Part shown: positions 35,078-42,874 of the stretch, piece by piece
Position numbering within the stretch: position 1 is the first letter of the stretch
Layout of the letters: every line of letters starts with the position of its first letter
DNA from: a virus
Length of the DNA: 53,583 bases
Direction: 5' to 3' (one strand)
IMG/VR virus record: IMGVR_UViG_3300020172_003216
Coordinates: 1 to 53,583 of that record
Notes under the pieces: model-generated
The model's database searches: none
Seen by the model: only the letters and a program-made list of their open reading frames with translations
What the model was told of the DNA's origin: nothing
Made by a program: the position numbers and the translations under genes

Positions 35078-35429
35078 TAATTTTATAACTCCACCAGATT
35101 TTGTAGAAGATCAATTTCATACTGTAACAGTAGTTAATGCCTCCACTGAAGAAGTCGAATTGCTAGGACGCATGTGTAAAGGCAGCGATGATCAATTTAA
35201 CTTGTACTTGTATCGCTCAGAAATGAATGATTATGTGTGGTTAAGAAAAGCAGTCGAAATAAGCGATGCAATTATTGTTAATACAAGCATAACTGATAAT
35301 ATCTTAGAAGAGTTGCTTTTACTAGATAAAACATACTACTATGGCGGAAAAAGTTTTTTAGTCAAAGCAAATAAAGTGGATAATGTTTTTCACTATTTTG
35401 CTATTAGATATCATCAACAAAATAAATAA
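35070..35429 (+). CDS. Unknown 119-residue protein
   Basis: A mixed alpha/beta protein starting at GTG 35070, which overlaps the preceding stop by 8 nt and has AAAAGGCAAAC before it. Segments include TVTVVNASTEEVELLGRM and AIIVNTSITDNILEELL, which give a Rossmann-like rhythm without a nucleotide motif. Function unknown. Confidence 0.55.
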   Translation: MYSNFITPPDFVEDQFHTVTVVNASTEEVELLGRMCKGSDDQFNLYLYRSEMNDYVWLRKAVEISDAIIVNTSITDNILEELLLLDKTYYYGGKSFLVKANKVDNVFHYFAIRYHQQNK

Positions 35430-35432
35430 CTT

Positions 35433-35669
35433 ATGTTTGATAAATCCAATAAAGTTAACGGTAATCGAGTACTAGTTGTCAATGATAACGTAGAAAAAGC
35501 TCTACGCAAATTCAAAAAGAAAGTAAACGATAGTGGACTTTTGCAGGAATTACGCGAGCGCGAATTCTACGAAAAGCCTACTACAGCACGTAAAAAAGCC
35601 AAAAGCTCTGCTCGTCGTCGCTGGTTAAAAAAACTTTCTAGTGAACAGCTACCTAAAAAGTTATTCTAA
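35433..35669 (+). CDS. rpsU: Ribosomal protein bS21 homologue
   Basis: A 78-residue basic protein that matches bS21: a short N-terminal strand (NRVLVVNDNVEKALRKFKKK) followed by GLLQELREREFYEKPTTARKKAKSSARRRWLKK. bS21 sits near the anti-Shine-Dalgarno of 16S rRNA and influences initiation. Virus-encoded bS21 is known in aquatic phages and is thought to enter host ribosomes and favour phage mRNAs. Here the C-terminal tail is slightly longer. Starts 3 nt after the previous stop. Confidence 0.93.
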   Translation: MFDKSNKVNGNRVLVVNDNVEKALRKFKKKVNDSGLLQELREREFYEKPTTARKKAKSSARRRWLKKLSSEQLPKKLF

Positions 35670-35914
35670 TGTATATTGAATTCCGTTTGCCCTCAGGTGC
35701 AGGCGGAGTAGCAGCCGGCACAGCTCTGACCCATATCAATATTGATATTGATACCTGGGTTAGGACGCATGAAATTGCTTGGCATAAAACCAAGTTAAAC
35801 AAATACAAATACAGATTGTGTCTGTCCGGGGATAAGGAATACACATTATTTGCACTCACTTGGGATCCAAAATATTCTGCATCAAAATATTTTGATTTTG
35901 TTAATCCAAAATAA
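35669..35914 (+). CDS. Unknown 81-residue protein
   Basis: A small protein with N-terminal MYIEFRLPSGAGGVAAGTAL and Trp-rich central part (TWVRTHEIAWHKTKLNKYKY). I recall similar short proteins in marine T4-like phages, with no known function. Overlaps the bS21 stop by 1 nt (TAATG). Confidence 0.6.
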   Translation: MYIEFRLPSGAGGVAAGTALTHINIDIDTWVRTHEIAWHKTKLNKYKYRLCLSGDKEYTLFALTWDPKYSASKYFDFVNPK

Positions 35915-35937
35915 TTGCAAAAAAACACTAAATCGTG

Positions 35938-35945
35938 TATAAATA
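35938..35945 (+). promoter_or_regulatory. T4-like late promoter for Hsp20
   Basis: A perfect TATAAATA, followed by ACATG and a leader hairpin (GTAGC-g-CC-GATA-GG-GCTAC, 35951-35969), then AAAGGAG and ATG 36004. Confidence 0.8.
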
Positions 35946-35950
35946 TACAT

Positions 35951-35969
35951 GTAGCGCCGATAGGGCTAC
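35951..35969 (+). promoter_or_regulatory. 5'-leader hairpin of Hsp20 mRNA
   Basis: GTAGCgCC-GATA-GGGCTAC can fold into a seven-pair stem with one bulged G and a GATA loop, at the expected 5' end of the late transcript. Confidence 0.55.
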
Positions 35970-36003
35970 ACAGTCATACTTGCTTATTTGAAAGGAGAAA
36001 ATT

Positions 36004-36456
36004 ATGACACAATTCAGTATCAACACTCTTGACCTTCCACAACTATCTGCACAAATCCATCGCCATGCTATTGGCTTTGATCGTTTGTTTGATGAGCTAG
36101 GCCGCACTTGGGCCAACAGCGCAAAAGCAGAAAACTATCCCCCATACAATATCATCAAAGTTGATGAAAACAATTGGGCTATTCAAGTTGCCGTTGCCGG
36201 CTTTGGGGAAGATGAACTAGACATTGAACGCAAAGACAATGTACTACACATCAAAGGTGAGCGCAAGGTAAAAGACGAGCAAGAATACGTACATCGTGGT
36301 ATTAGTGCTCGTGCGTTTAATCGTTCATTCACACTTAACGAAAACGTCGAAGTAAAAGGTGCCACTGTAATCAACGGCATTCTTGCAATCAGTCTTGAGC
36401 ATATTGTTCCTGAAGAACAAAAACCCAAGAAGATTGCTATTACTTTCACTAAGTAA
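36004..36456 (+). CDS. Small heat-shock protein (Hsp20/IbpA family)
   Basis: A 150-residue protein with an alpha-crystallin domain (residues ~40-135): YPPYNIIKVDENNWAIQVAVAGF, then DELDIERKDNVLHIKGERK and SFTLNENVEVKGATVINGILAISL. Small Hsps hold unfolding proteins; T4-like cyanophages commonly carry one, expressed late, as an assembly chaperone. It is preceded by a perfect late promoter and leader hairpin. The C-terminal KKIAITFTK contains the usual I-x-I-like tail. A 10-bp stem-loop follows. Confidence 0.92.
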   Translation: MTQFSINTLDLPQLSAQIHRHAIGFDRLFDELGRTWANSAKAENYPPYNIIKVDENNWAIQVAVAGFGEDELDIERKDNVLHIKGERKVKDEQEYVHRGISARAFNRSFTLNENVEVKGATVINGILAISLEHIVPEEQKPKKIAITFTK

Positions 36457-36470
36457 TATAGTGTAATAAC

Positions 36471-36493
36471 AGTAGGAGCATCTTGCTCCTACT
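36471..36493 (+). terminator. Perfect 10-bp stem-loop between hsp20 and clpS
   Basis: AGTAGGAGCA-TCT-TGCTCCTACT, a perfect stem with a 3-nt loop, but no T-run after it. It may be a weak terminator or an RNA-processing/stability element. Confidence 0.6.
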
Positions 36494-36510
36494 GAAACTT
36501 AAATGAGATT

Positions 36511-36822
36511 ATGAGTAAAACTGATACCATCAATAAACCCAAGATAGCAACAAAGCAATCAGTTCAACCTCCGAGTCTGTTCAATGTTATCTACATGAAT
36601 GATAATGTTACAACTATGGAATTTGTTATTGAAAGTTTGAAAGCAATTTTCCATCATGATGAAAACACTGCCTATGAATTAACTAAAAAAATTCATGAAG
36701 ATGGTAGTAGTGTAGTTAAAACTTTGCCGTACGAAATTGCCGAACAAAAAGGTGTAGAAGCTACACTGTTGGCAAGAACAAACGGGTTCCCACTCAACGT
36801 AAAACTAGAACCAGCTAACTAA
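36511..36822 (+). CDS. clpS: ClpS-like protease adaptor
   Basis: A 103-residue ClpS. After a disordered 24-residue tail comes FNVIYMNDNVTTMEFVIESL, which holds the ND pair of the N-degron pocket, and later KKIHEDGSSVV with the conserved His. ClpS delivers N-end-rule substrates to ClpAP and blocks other substrates. A phage copy would change host proteolysis. It lies 17 nt after a strong hairpin and directly before a cytidylyltransferase gene (1-nt overlap). Confidence 0.9.
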   Translation: MSKTDTINKPKIATKQSVQPPSLFNVIYMNDNVTTMEFVIESLKAIFHHDENTAYELTKKIHEDGSSVVKTLPYEIAEQKGVEATLLARTNGFPLNVKLEPAN

Positions 36823-37298
36823 TGATATTCAATAAAATTAGAGACCTTAAGGACAAAGGACTTAAGATTGGAATCACCTTCTCCACTTTTGATTTATTTC
36901 ACGCCGGACATGTGGCAATGCTGGCAGAGGCTAAGAATCACTGCGACTATCTTATTGCCGGACTTCAAACAGACCCCACAATTGATCGTCCAGATACAAA
37001 AAACAAACCGGTCCAATCAATTGTGGAAAGACAGATTCAATTGGCAGCGTGTCGCTATGTGGATGAAGTGGTTGTGTATCAGACCGAACAAGATCTGATT
37101 GACATTATCTTGACATTGCCCATTGATGTGCGTATACTAGGAGAAGAATACGCCGACAAAGACTTTACTGGTATGGAAGAAGGTTATAATAGAAAAATTG
37201 AATTGGTGTTTAACCGAAGAGATCATTCGTTTAGTTCAAGCAGTCTGCGTCGTCGGGTGGCAGCATCCGAGGCAGACAAAGCACTTAGGAGTCAATGA
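36822..37298 (+). CDS. Cytidylyltransferase-like protein (TagD/RfaE type)
   Basis: A 158-residue nucleotidyltransferase with the H-x-G-H active site HAGH (residues 27-30, preceded by GITFSTFDLF) and a C-terminal SSSLRRRV in place of the ISTS-R motif. Middle segments IVERQIQLAACRYVDEVVV and DVRILGEEYADKDFTG also fit. The family makes CDP-glycerol, CDP-ethanolamine or ADP-heptose type activated intermediates. The substrate is open. Overlap of 4 nt with the next gene. Confidence 0.85.
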   Translation: MIFNKIRDLKDKGLKIGITFSTFDLFHAGHVAMLAEAKNHCDYLIAGLQTDPTIDRPDTKNKPVQSIVERQIQLAACRYVDEVVVYQTEQDLIDIILTLPIDVRILGEEYADKDFTGMEEGYNRKIELVFNRRDHSFSSSSLRRRVAASEADKALRSQ

Positions 37299-37846
37299 TG
37301 GATGTAATGTTAGATATAGAAACACTAAGTACCAGACCTTGGTCAGTAATTCTTACCTTAGGCGCAGTTAAATTCAGTCCATGGGATGAGGATGTTGATA
37401 CAGAATCTGGATTATATATTCGTCCCGATGTTGATGAACAACTAGCCTTAGATAGACATGTGCAGGACGAAACTGTTGCTTGGTGGGGAACTCAACCTGA
37501 AGATGTTAGAGAAGAAGCACTAGGCACTAGTGGTCGTATTAGTGTTAACGAAATGTTAGATCAATTGAATAGATTTCTAGTTGGTGCAGATAATATTTGG
37601 TGTCAAGGTCCGGCATTTGATATTGTAATCTTAGAAGATTTATATAGACAAATGGGACGCCCAACTCCGTGGCAGTTCTGGCAAATTAGAGATAGCCGTA
37701 CCCTGTTTAGTGTACACGGTGATCCAAGAGAAAAAGGTCGGCATGGTGCTCACAATGCATTGATTGATTGTTATTATCAAGCCAGGGCAGTGCAACAGAT
37801 ATACAAAAATGTTGGAATCAAAAAACGCACATACGAAAGCAAATAA
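37295..37846 (+). CDS. DEDDh 3'-5' exonuclease (T4 DexA/Rv2179c-like)
   Basis: A 183-residue RNase H-fold exonuclease. Motif I is LDIETL (D7, E9). A later FDIVIL supplies the second Asp, and HGAHNALIDC the His and final Asp. The VQDETVAWWGTQP segment is typical of the DUF5051/Rv2179c subgroup of phage exonucleases. It likely degrades DNA or RNA ends. Two ATG codons (37295, 37298) are both possible starts; the first overlaps the previous stop by 4 nt. Confidence 0.85.
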   Translation: MMDVMLDIETLSTRPWSVILTLGAVKFSPWDEDVDTESGLYIRPDVDEQLALDRHVQDETVAWWGTQPEDVREEALGTSGRISVNEMLDQLNRFLVGADNIWCQGPAFDIVILEDLYRQMGRPTPWQFWQIRDSRTLFSVHGDPREKGRHGAHNALIDCYYQARAVQQIYKNVGIKKRTYESK

Positions 37847-38160
37847 TGGATATAATTTTTTCAAGACAAACAGCCGAAGAACTGTCAGAAAGATATGTAG
37901 TTCTTGAATTAGAACCACATGTAGTACAAGATAATATATTAGAAACTTTTTGTGTAGTACCTACTGAAAAAATTCCTTTAACAGAAATAACAATGCTTGA
38001 TCATTGGAAAAAACTACACAAAGAGTTTGTTCAAGCCAATAAGGATAAAAACGGAAAACTTTGTTGTGATTTAGCAGAATATTTAAAAGGCAAGTTTGGT
38101 GGTGATCTAGATGAATTTTATGATATAGTTTGTTCAAGATTTGATCTAGTACAAGAATAA
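37846..38160 (+). CDS. Unknown 104-residue protein
   Basis: ATG 37846 overlaps the exonuclease stop (TAATG) and starts MDIIFSRQTAEELSERYVVLELEP. A 26-residue longer frame starts inside the exonuclease and is unlikely. Acidic, mixed alpha/beta. I recall a common small protein with similar start in T4-like phages, no function known. Confidence 0.65.
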   Translation: MDIIFSRQTAEELSERYVVLELEPHVVQDNILETFCVVPTEKIPLTEITMLDHWKKLHKEFVQANKDKNGKLCCDLAEYLKGKFGGDLDEFYDIVCSRFDLVQE

Positions 38161-38275
38161 CTACACTTAATTTTTTTCAAAAGCTCCTTAAATAAAATAA
38201 AGGAGCTTTTTTCTTCTATACAAATTTTCAATCACAGCTCCTCAATAAAAAGAGGCTGAAAGCCCAGGAGCAAAA
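38161..38275. other. Intergenic region with terminator and leader
   Basis: No gene is seen. It holds the terminator below and, before the next gene, an AU-rich stem-loop candidate (CAG-ct-CCTC-AATAAAAA-GAGGCTG, 38235-38258) and a CAGGAGC ribosome site. Confidence 0.6.
38179..38212 (+). terminator. Rho-independent terminator
   Basis: AAAAGCTCCTT and AAGGAGCTTTTTT pair over a 10-nt AT-rich loop; a T-run follows. Confidence 0.8.
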
Positions 38276-38740
38276 ATGAAAAAAGTATTACTAGCAGTTG
38301 CGATGTTAACATCGACCGCTGCTTATGCAGTTGACCCTATTATCACAGATTCTACTTCACGAAGTGTTACAGAATCAACATCTACAACCACAGTTAAATC
38401 TCCACCACCTACAGCAGTAGCACCTGCTATTACCACACTCAACAATGATCTTTGTGCAGTTGCAGCCAGCGGTGCTGTACAAACACAAATTTTTGGTATC
38501 TCTGTTGGTAAAACATTTGTAGATAAAAACTGTGAACGTCTAAAATTATCCAAAACACTATTTGACATGGGCATGAAAGTAGCAGCCGTGGCAGTAATGT
38601 GTCAAGACGAACGTGTGTTTACTGCCATGATGAATGCCGGAACACCTTGTCCTGTAGATGGTAAAATTGGTGAAGCTGCTAGAGAAATATGGGATGCTGA
38701 TCCAAAGCGTCAACCACAAAACGTTAAGAGCAAAGATTAA
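38276..38740 (+). CDS. Secreted protein, unknown
   Basis: A 154-residue protein with a clear signal peptide (MKKVLLAVAMLTSTAAYA, cleaved after residue 18), then a Ser/Thr-rich linker and a domain with four Cys (DLCAVA, KNCERL, VMCQDE, TPCPVD), likely disulfide-bonded in the periplasm. It is directly followed (1-nt overlap) by a large secreted repeat protein. Function unknown. Phage-encoded exported proteins often act at the envelope, for example in superinfection exclusion. Confidence 0.75.
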   Translation: MKKVLLAVAMLTSTAAYAVDPIITDSTSRSVTESTSTTTVKSPPPTAVAPAITTLNNDLCAVAASGAVQTQIFGISVGKTFVDKNCERLKLSKTLFDMGMKVAAVAVMCQDERVFTAMMNAGTPCPVDGKIGEAAREIWDADPKRQPQNVKSKD

Positions 38741-40890
38741 TGAAACAATTCCTAGCAATTGTATTGTTAGGGTTATCTAGTTTTGTAAGTGCTCAAACCG
38801 TAGAAACAACACCTAACCAAATTACTTCAGGTAGTTCTCATACCTGGACAGGTGTAACCACGGGCCCACTACCGCCCGGTTATATGCCAGGCGGTCCGCA
38901 ACCATTATACGATCCAGCCTCTAATACTATCAGTTTCAGCTACGGTCAAGGAACAGTAGCGCAAACTTTTGCTATTAACCAGGCATTACAAAATGCCGGC
39001 GCAGGTATCACTGTACAAGGATACAGTTATTCCTGGGACATTCGCAACATGAACGGCGATAACAGACAACCAGCAACTGATACATTAACTGCCACTGTCA
39101 GTACCTTTGCTGCAAATAACACTACCATTCGAAGAACTGATACATGGACTTACGGCACTAAAATTGACTGGACTACATTTAGTGGTATTATAAATTACAA
39201 CAATCCTGGGTCAGTAAGCAATTTTGGTAATATTAGAGTACAGTTCAGCGGTAATGACGTAGGATTCTGGGCCGGATACTTTGGACCAGAAGTTCGTAAT
39301 GTCAGCATAGGATTAAGATATACAGTAGATCCTTGCTTTAGTAATCCGGCATATTCGCCAACATGTGCAAATTACAATACTGTATCAATCAGTGAAAATT
39401 TATTATCCGGTATTACTGGTACTCAAGCTTACGCCATTAATCAAGCATTATCGAATGCTGGTGCTGGTGCAATGATACATGGATTTAATTATGGATATGA
39501 CTATAGTGTAGCTGGAAGACAATGTTCATTCCTTGTGTTTGATTTGTGTTTAGGTGGTTATAATTATTCTGACGCTGGAGTTGCAACTGTTATAACAGAT
39601 AGTAATAGTGCTACCATCTATAGTGAGTCTAATACTCACAATGGTGGGGACCACGGAACGTCTGGTACCTATTCAAAACAGTTCAGACTTGGTTCCTCTC
39701 TGCCAATAACAACTTTGGGAGGATTTGCCATGTCCCCGTGGACTAGCGGAAATGCCACTATAACAAATATGTATAGTCAGGCAGTGTATACTGCCGATCC
39801 TTGTGTTGCTAATCCTTTGTCTAGCAATACTTGTACAGGTTATGCCGCAGCGTATTATACTCAACAATGTAGTATAAGTGCATTATATGATTCTGGTTGC
39901 CCAGGGTACGCACAGGCAATGTTCGCACAACAATGTAATATTAATCAACTGTCAGATCCTGCCTGTCCTGGATATGCAGTTGCATATTTAAATTATCAAT
40001 GCTCTTTGAATCCTTTATACAGTACTACATGTACCGGATACTCTGCTGCGTTAACTCAATGTAATATAAATCCATTAGACAACTCAATGTGCCCAACGTA
40101 TCAAACTGCAACCACACAATGTAGTGTAAATCCTTTATATGCAGCCTATTGTCCAGGATATGCTTTTGCTTATTCTTGTAGCCAAGACGGACTGTATAGC
40201 AATCAATGTCCTAACTATTCAGAAGCTTACGCTAAAAAGAATATTTTAAATATTGGATCAACAACCACAACAACGACTAATACAACTTCGTCTACAATTG
40301 TATTGGCTCAGGCATCAGATCCTGTTGCACAAGCAGCACCTGTGGTTGCAGATCCGGTAGTTAATAGTGTTGTTACTACAAGAAGCACAGCCGCCACCGG
40401 TGAAACAAATCCTGCTGCGGCAGTTAAATTAACTGCACCATCAACTACAACAACTGCTACCGCTGTACAAGAAACCGCGGCTACTAAAGAAAATAAAAAA
40501 GCCGAAACTACTGCTGCTGCGCCTGCTCCCAAGGATGGAGTTAGACCTGACAGGCCTACCACCGCTAGAGAAGCTGTTGCAGAACAAAGACGTGAAGCAG
40601 CAAAGAAAGAAGCAGTTCAGAAAGGTAAAGATTTAGCTAACGAAATGGGCAAGGCAGCAGATATGCAGGCACAAATGGAAGTGCAAAATGTGGTAATCCA
40701 GGCAATGGGATATACCCCGGGGTTTGATAATTACGGAAGATTTATACTACCAGACGGGCAAGCATATCGACCATATACCATTTACAACAATCAGCGTACT
40801 GTGGATACACCAGCCGGTAGAGGACTGTTTGGTGGTAGCGACAGTGTTCATCAACAAATGATTGATTCACAATATAACTTAGGAAAATAA
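38740..40890 (+). CDS. Large secreted Cys-repeat protein
   Basis: A 716-residue protein with a signal peptide (MKQFLAIVLLGLSSFVSA, cut before QTVETT). The N-terminal half has two copies of a beta domain, marked by FAINQALQNAGAG and YAINQALSNAGAG. Then, at about residues 350-500, come roughly eight short repeats of the form C-x2-N-P-L-Y-x3-C-P-G-Y. The C-terminus is a Thr/Ala-rich linker with coiled-coil (EAVAEQRREAAKKEAVQKG) and ends with a small Gly/Asp-rich domain. Repeat cysteines probably form disulfides outside the cytoplasm. No family known to me. Confidence 0.75.
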   Translation: MKQFLAIVLLGLSSFVSAQTVETTPNQITSGSSHTWTGVTTGPLPPGYMPGGPQPLYDPASNTISFSYGQGTVAQTFAINQALQNAGAGITVQGYSYSWDIRNMNGDNRQPATDTLTATVSTFAANNTTIRRTDTWTYGTKIDWTTFSGIINYNNPGSVSNFGNIRVQFSGNDVGFWAGYFGPEVRNVSIGLRYTVDPCFSNPAYSPTCANYNTVSISENLLSGITGTQAYAINQALSNAGAGAMIHGFNYGYDYSVAGRQCSFLVFDLCLGGYNYSDAGVATVITDSNSATIYSESNTHNGGDHGTSGTYSKQFRLGSSLPITTLGGFAMSPWTSGNATITNMYSQAVYTADPCVANPLSSNTCTGYAAAYYTQQCSISALYDSGCPGYAQAMFAQQCNINQLSDPACPGYAVAYLNYQCSLNPLYSTTCTGYSAALTQCNINPLDNSMCPTYQTATTQCSVNPLYAAYCPGYAFAYSCSQDGLYSNQCPNYSEAYAKKNILNIGSTTTTTTNTTSSTIVLAQASDPVAQAAPVVADPVVNSVVTTRSTAATGETNPAAAVKLTAPSTTTTATAVQETAATKENKKAETTAAAPAPKDGVRPDRPTTAREAVAEQRREAAKKEAVQKGKDLANEMGKAADMQAQMEVQNVVIQAMGYTPGFDNYGRFILPDGQAYRPYTIYNNQRTVDTPAGRGLFGGSDSVHQQMIDSQYNLGK

Positions 40891-40891
40891 A

Positions 40892-41524
40892 ATGTCAGAC
40901 AAAAATAACAACATCGACGAAAAAGTCGAAGAACTAGAAGCTGCTAAGGAAAAATACCTTAGCGAAAACACTGTTATCAGCATTGGTGGGTATGCATTTA
41001 CTCCAGCCAAGTTAATGATAGCAGCCACTATTGTCAGTACTGTGCTAGGCGGACTGTACGGAGCATTTGAAGTGTACAAAGACTACATGGATATGAAGAC
41101 AAAGATCGCAGAATATGTTACTCCTGACTTGGGAGAAATATACAAAAAGCTAGAGGTGCTTGAAGCCAGTACCAACAAAACTGTTGAGTACAGTCAAGAT
41201 ATCAAAAACGATCTCAAAAGCGATATCCGCAGATTAGAAAATGTAGTCGAAAGTGTAGAGCGCGATAGCAAAGTAGCACAACGTGATACTGATAAAAGCG
41301 TACAGGATGCCCGTAAAGATGTTCGTGATACCAAAGCAGAAGTAGACAAAATTACTCGTCAACTTGAAAAAGATACTGCTACACAAAACAAAGAGCTACA
41401 GCGTCAAGTTGATAGTGCAGTACGCCAACTACAAAAAGAAAACGAGCAGGAAATTAAACAACTGCGTCGTGAGCTAGACGATAAAATTAAAAAAGCATTA
41501 GATAATCCACTAGCAAACAAATGA
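40892..41524 (+). CDS. Single-pass membrane protein with long coiled coil
   Basis: A 210-residue protein with a short acidic N-terminus, one membrane helix (residues ~35-56, PAKLMIAATIVSTVLGGLYGAF) and a C-terminal coiled coil of about 130 residues (heptads through DARKDVRDTKAEVDKITRQLE). It starts 2 nt after the secreted repeat protein. The layout resembles spanin or cell-envelope anchor proteins. Function uncertain. Confidence 0.7.
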   Translation: MSDKNNNIDEKVEELEAAKEKYLSENTVISIGGYAFTPAKLMIAATIVSTVLGGLYGAFEVYKDYMDMKTKIAEYVTPDLGEIYKKLEVLEASTNKTVEYSQDIKNDLKSDIRRLENVVESVERDSKVAQRDTDKSVQDARKDVRDTKAEVDKITRQLEKDTATQNKELQRQVDSAVRQLQKENEQEIKQLRRELDDKIKKALDNPLANK

Positions 41525-41534
41525 TATATACTGT

Positions 41535-41876
41535 ATGAAGACGATATTAGCTGCCATCTTACTGGCCACAATAGCCTCGGCAGCTAACGCCGAACCTAGA
41601 TCCAGAAAACTGCAGAGTATGTGCGGTAGTTTTGAGGACGTAGAAGCAACCATGGAAAAATACGGCGAAAAGTTAATCATGGCTACTCAATCACCAAATG
41701 AGCAGACTGTGAACTTGGTTTATGTTAATTTTGAAACAGAAACCACAAGTTGGTTTATACATGATTTGCAAACCAACGAATATTGTATGGTAGGAGTAGG
41801 CAAAAAGATCTATATACCAGATGAAAGTCCATTGAAACAAGGTACAGCATTTGGAATTAAAACAATTTTTAAGTAA
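41535..41876 (+). CDS. Small secreted protein, unknown
   Basis: A 113-residue protein with a signal peptide (MKTILAAILLATIASAANA) and two Cys after it (QSMCGSF, EYCMVG), consistent with one disulfide. Third exported protein in a row. Overlaps the following desaturase by 1 nt. Function unknown. Confidence 0.7.
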   Translation: MKTILAAILLATIASAANAEPRSRKLQSMCGSFEDVEATMEKYGEKLIMATQSPNEQTVNLVYVNFETETTSWFIHDLQTNEYCMVGVGKKIYIPDESPLKQGTAFGIKTIFK

Positions 41877-42616
41877 TGTGGCTTAACTTAACTGTTTTTC
41901 TAATATTGCTAACAATAAGTAATCTGGCAGTAACAGTTTACTTGCACAGAGTTCTGACACATAGAAGTATTAGATTACATCGATCATTAGAACATTTTTT
42001 TAGATTAGCACTCTGGATGCTTACCCCATTTCCTCCCAAGATTTGGGTAGCAGTCCATAGATATCATCATAAAACAGCAGATAGCAAACGAGATCCTCAT
42101 AGCCCTATACATACAGGGTTCTGGCCAATTATGATCAAAAGTGCGATCTTTAATATAAAACAAAATTTAGGTACAGCACTGCCTCAGATTGTCCAACTTT
42201 ATTCTAAAGATCTCAAAGATTCTAAATTAGAAACTTTCTATTTAAATCATCCATACTTAGGAAAATTTATTTTGTTAGTTCCTGTTGTATCATTGTGTGG
42301 CGTTGGTTGGGGGATTGTTATTTGGTTAGGTGCAATATCATGGATGCATTTAATGGAAGAGAGAATTCATGTTGTGTTAGGTCATTATTTTGGATATAGA
42401 AATTTTAATACAAACGACAATTCTAAAAATATTATACCATGGGCGTTTTTTTTATTTGGTGAGGAATTGCATAATAATCATCATGCCAAACAAAACGATT
42501 GGTCTTTTAGATCAAAATGGTATGAAATTGATCCAGCAGCAATTTTTATACAACTTTGTATATGGTTAAAATTAGCGTATCCACTGAATAAAAACAAAAC
42601 TAGTGAACCTCTTTAA
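41876..42616 (+). CDS. Second fatty-acid desaturase
   Basis: A 246-residue membrane di-iron desaturase with boxes HRVLTHRS (residue ~24), HRYHHKT (~62) and EELHNNHH (~196). It has an extra acidic insert (DLKDSKLETFYLNHP) that the first desaturase (594-1295) only partly shares. Both keep the VAVHR and GEELHNNHH blocks, so they are paralogues with possibly different positional or chain specificity. The gene runs into a terminator that overlaps its stop codon. Confidence 0.87.
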   Translation: MWLNLTVFLILLTISNLAVTVYLHRVLTHRSIRLHRSLEHFFRLALWMLTPFPPKIWVAVHRYHHKTADSKRDPHSPIHTGFWPIMIKSAIFNIKQNLGTALPQIVQLYSKDLKDSKLETFYLNHPYLGKFILLVPVVSLCGVGWGIVIWLGAISWMHLMEERIHVVLGHYFGYRNFNTNDNSKNIIPWAFFLFGEELHNNHHAKQNDWSFRSKWYEIDPAAIFIQLCIWLKLAYPLNKNKTSEPL

Positions 42617-42630
42617 AAGAGGTTTTTTTA
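42606..42630 (+). terminator. Rho-independent terminator overlapping desaturase stop
   Basis: AACCTCTTTAAAAGAGGTT followed by seven T; the loop includes the TAA stop of the desaturase. Confidence 0.85.
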
Positions 42631-42874
42631 TGAAGGGAAATATATTATGTTATATTGGTACGCACATCGACCTCCTAAAAATCCGCCTCAACCTATACCA
42701 GTAACACCGCCGCATAGAATGTGATATTCTGCCCTATAGAACTTTTTTACTTTAATTAAAATAAGTAATAATAAGTTCAATTATTATTGGTCCATCAAAA
42801 AACAACTACAAAGGATCAACAATGTTTAGCCCGATATATAGGGTTATAATACTATCACGTAAGGAGCGGGGGAT
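42617..42874. other. Largest intergenic region in the window
   Basis: It contains the terminator tail, a 25-codon Pro-rich reading frame (next entry) and an AT-rich spacer. There is a TATAAT at 42845-42850 before the next gene, but no acceptable -35 at 17 nt. Confidence 0.6.
42647..42724 (+). CDS. Tiny proline-rich peptide, possible
   Basis: A 25-residue frame, MLYWYAHRPP... through PVTPPHRM, with 8 Pro. GAAGGGAAA lies about 8 nt before the ATG. Coding status is uncertain; it is listed because the ribosome site and composition are unusual. Confidence 0.3.
   Translation: MLYWYAHRPPKNPPQPIPVTPPHRM

Noticed and set aside
40308-40562. Minus-strand reading frame of 84 residues
   Set aside because: It lies wholly within the secreted repeat protein; the Thr/Ala-rich codons of that gene create a long antisense frame. 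No ribosome site.
42845-42850. TATAAT before the gene at 42875
   Set aside because: At 17 nt upstream the hexamer is ATGTTT, not a credible -35.
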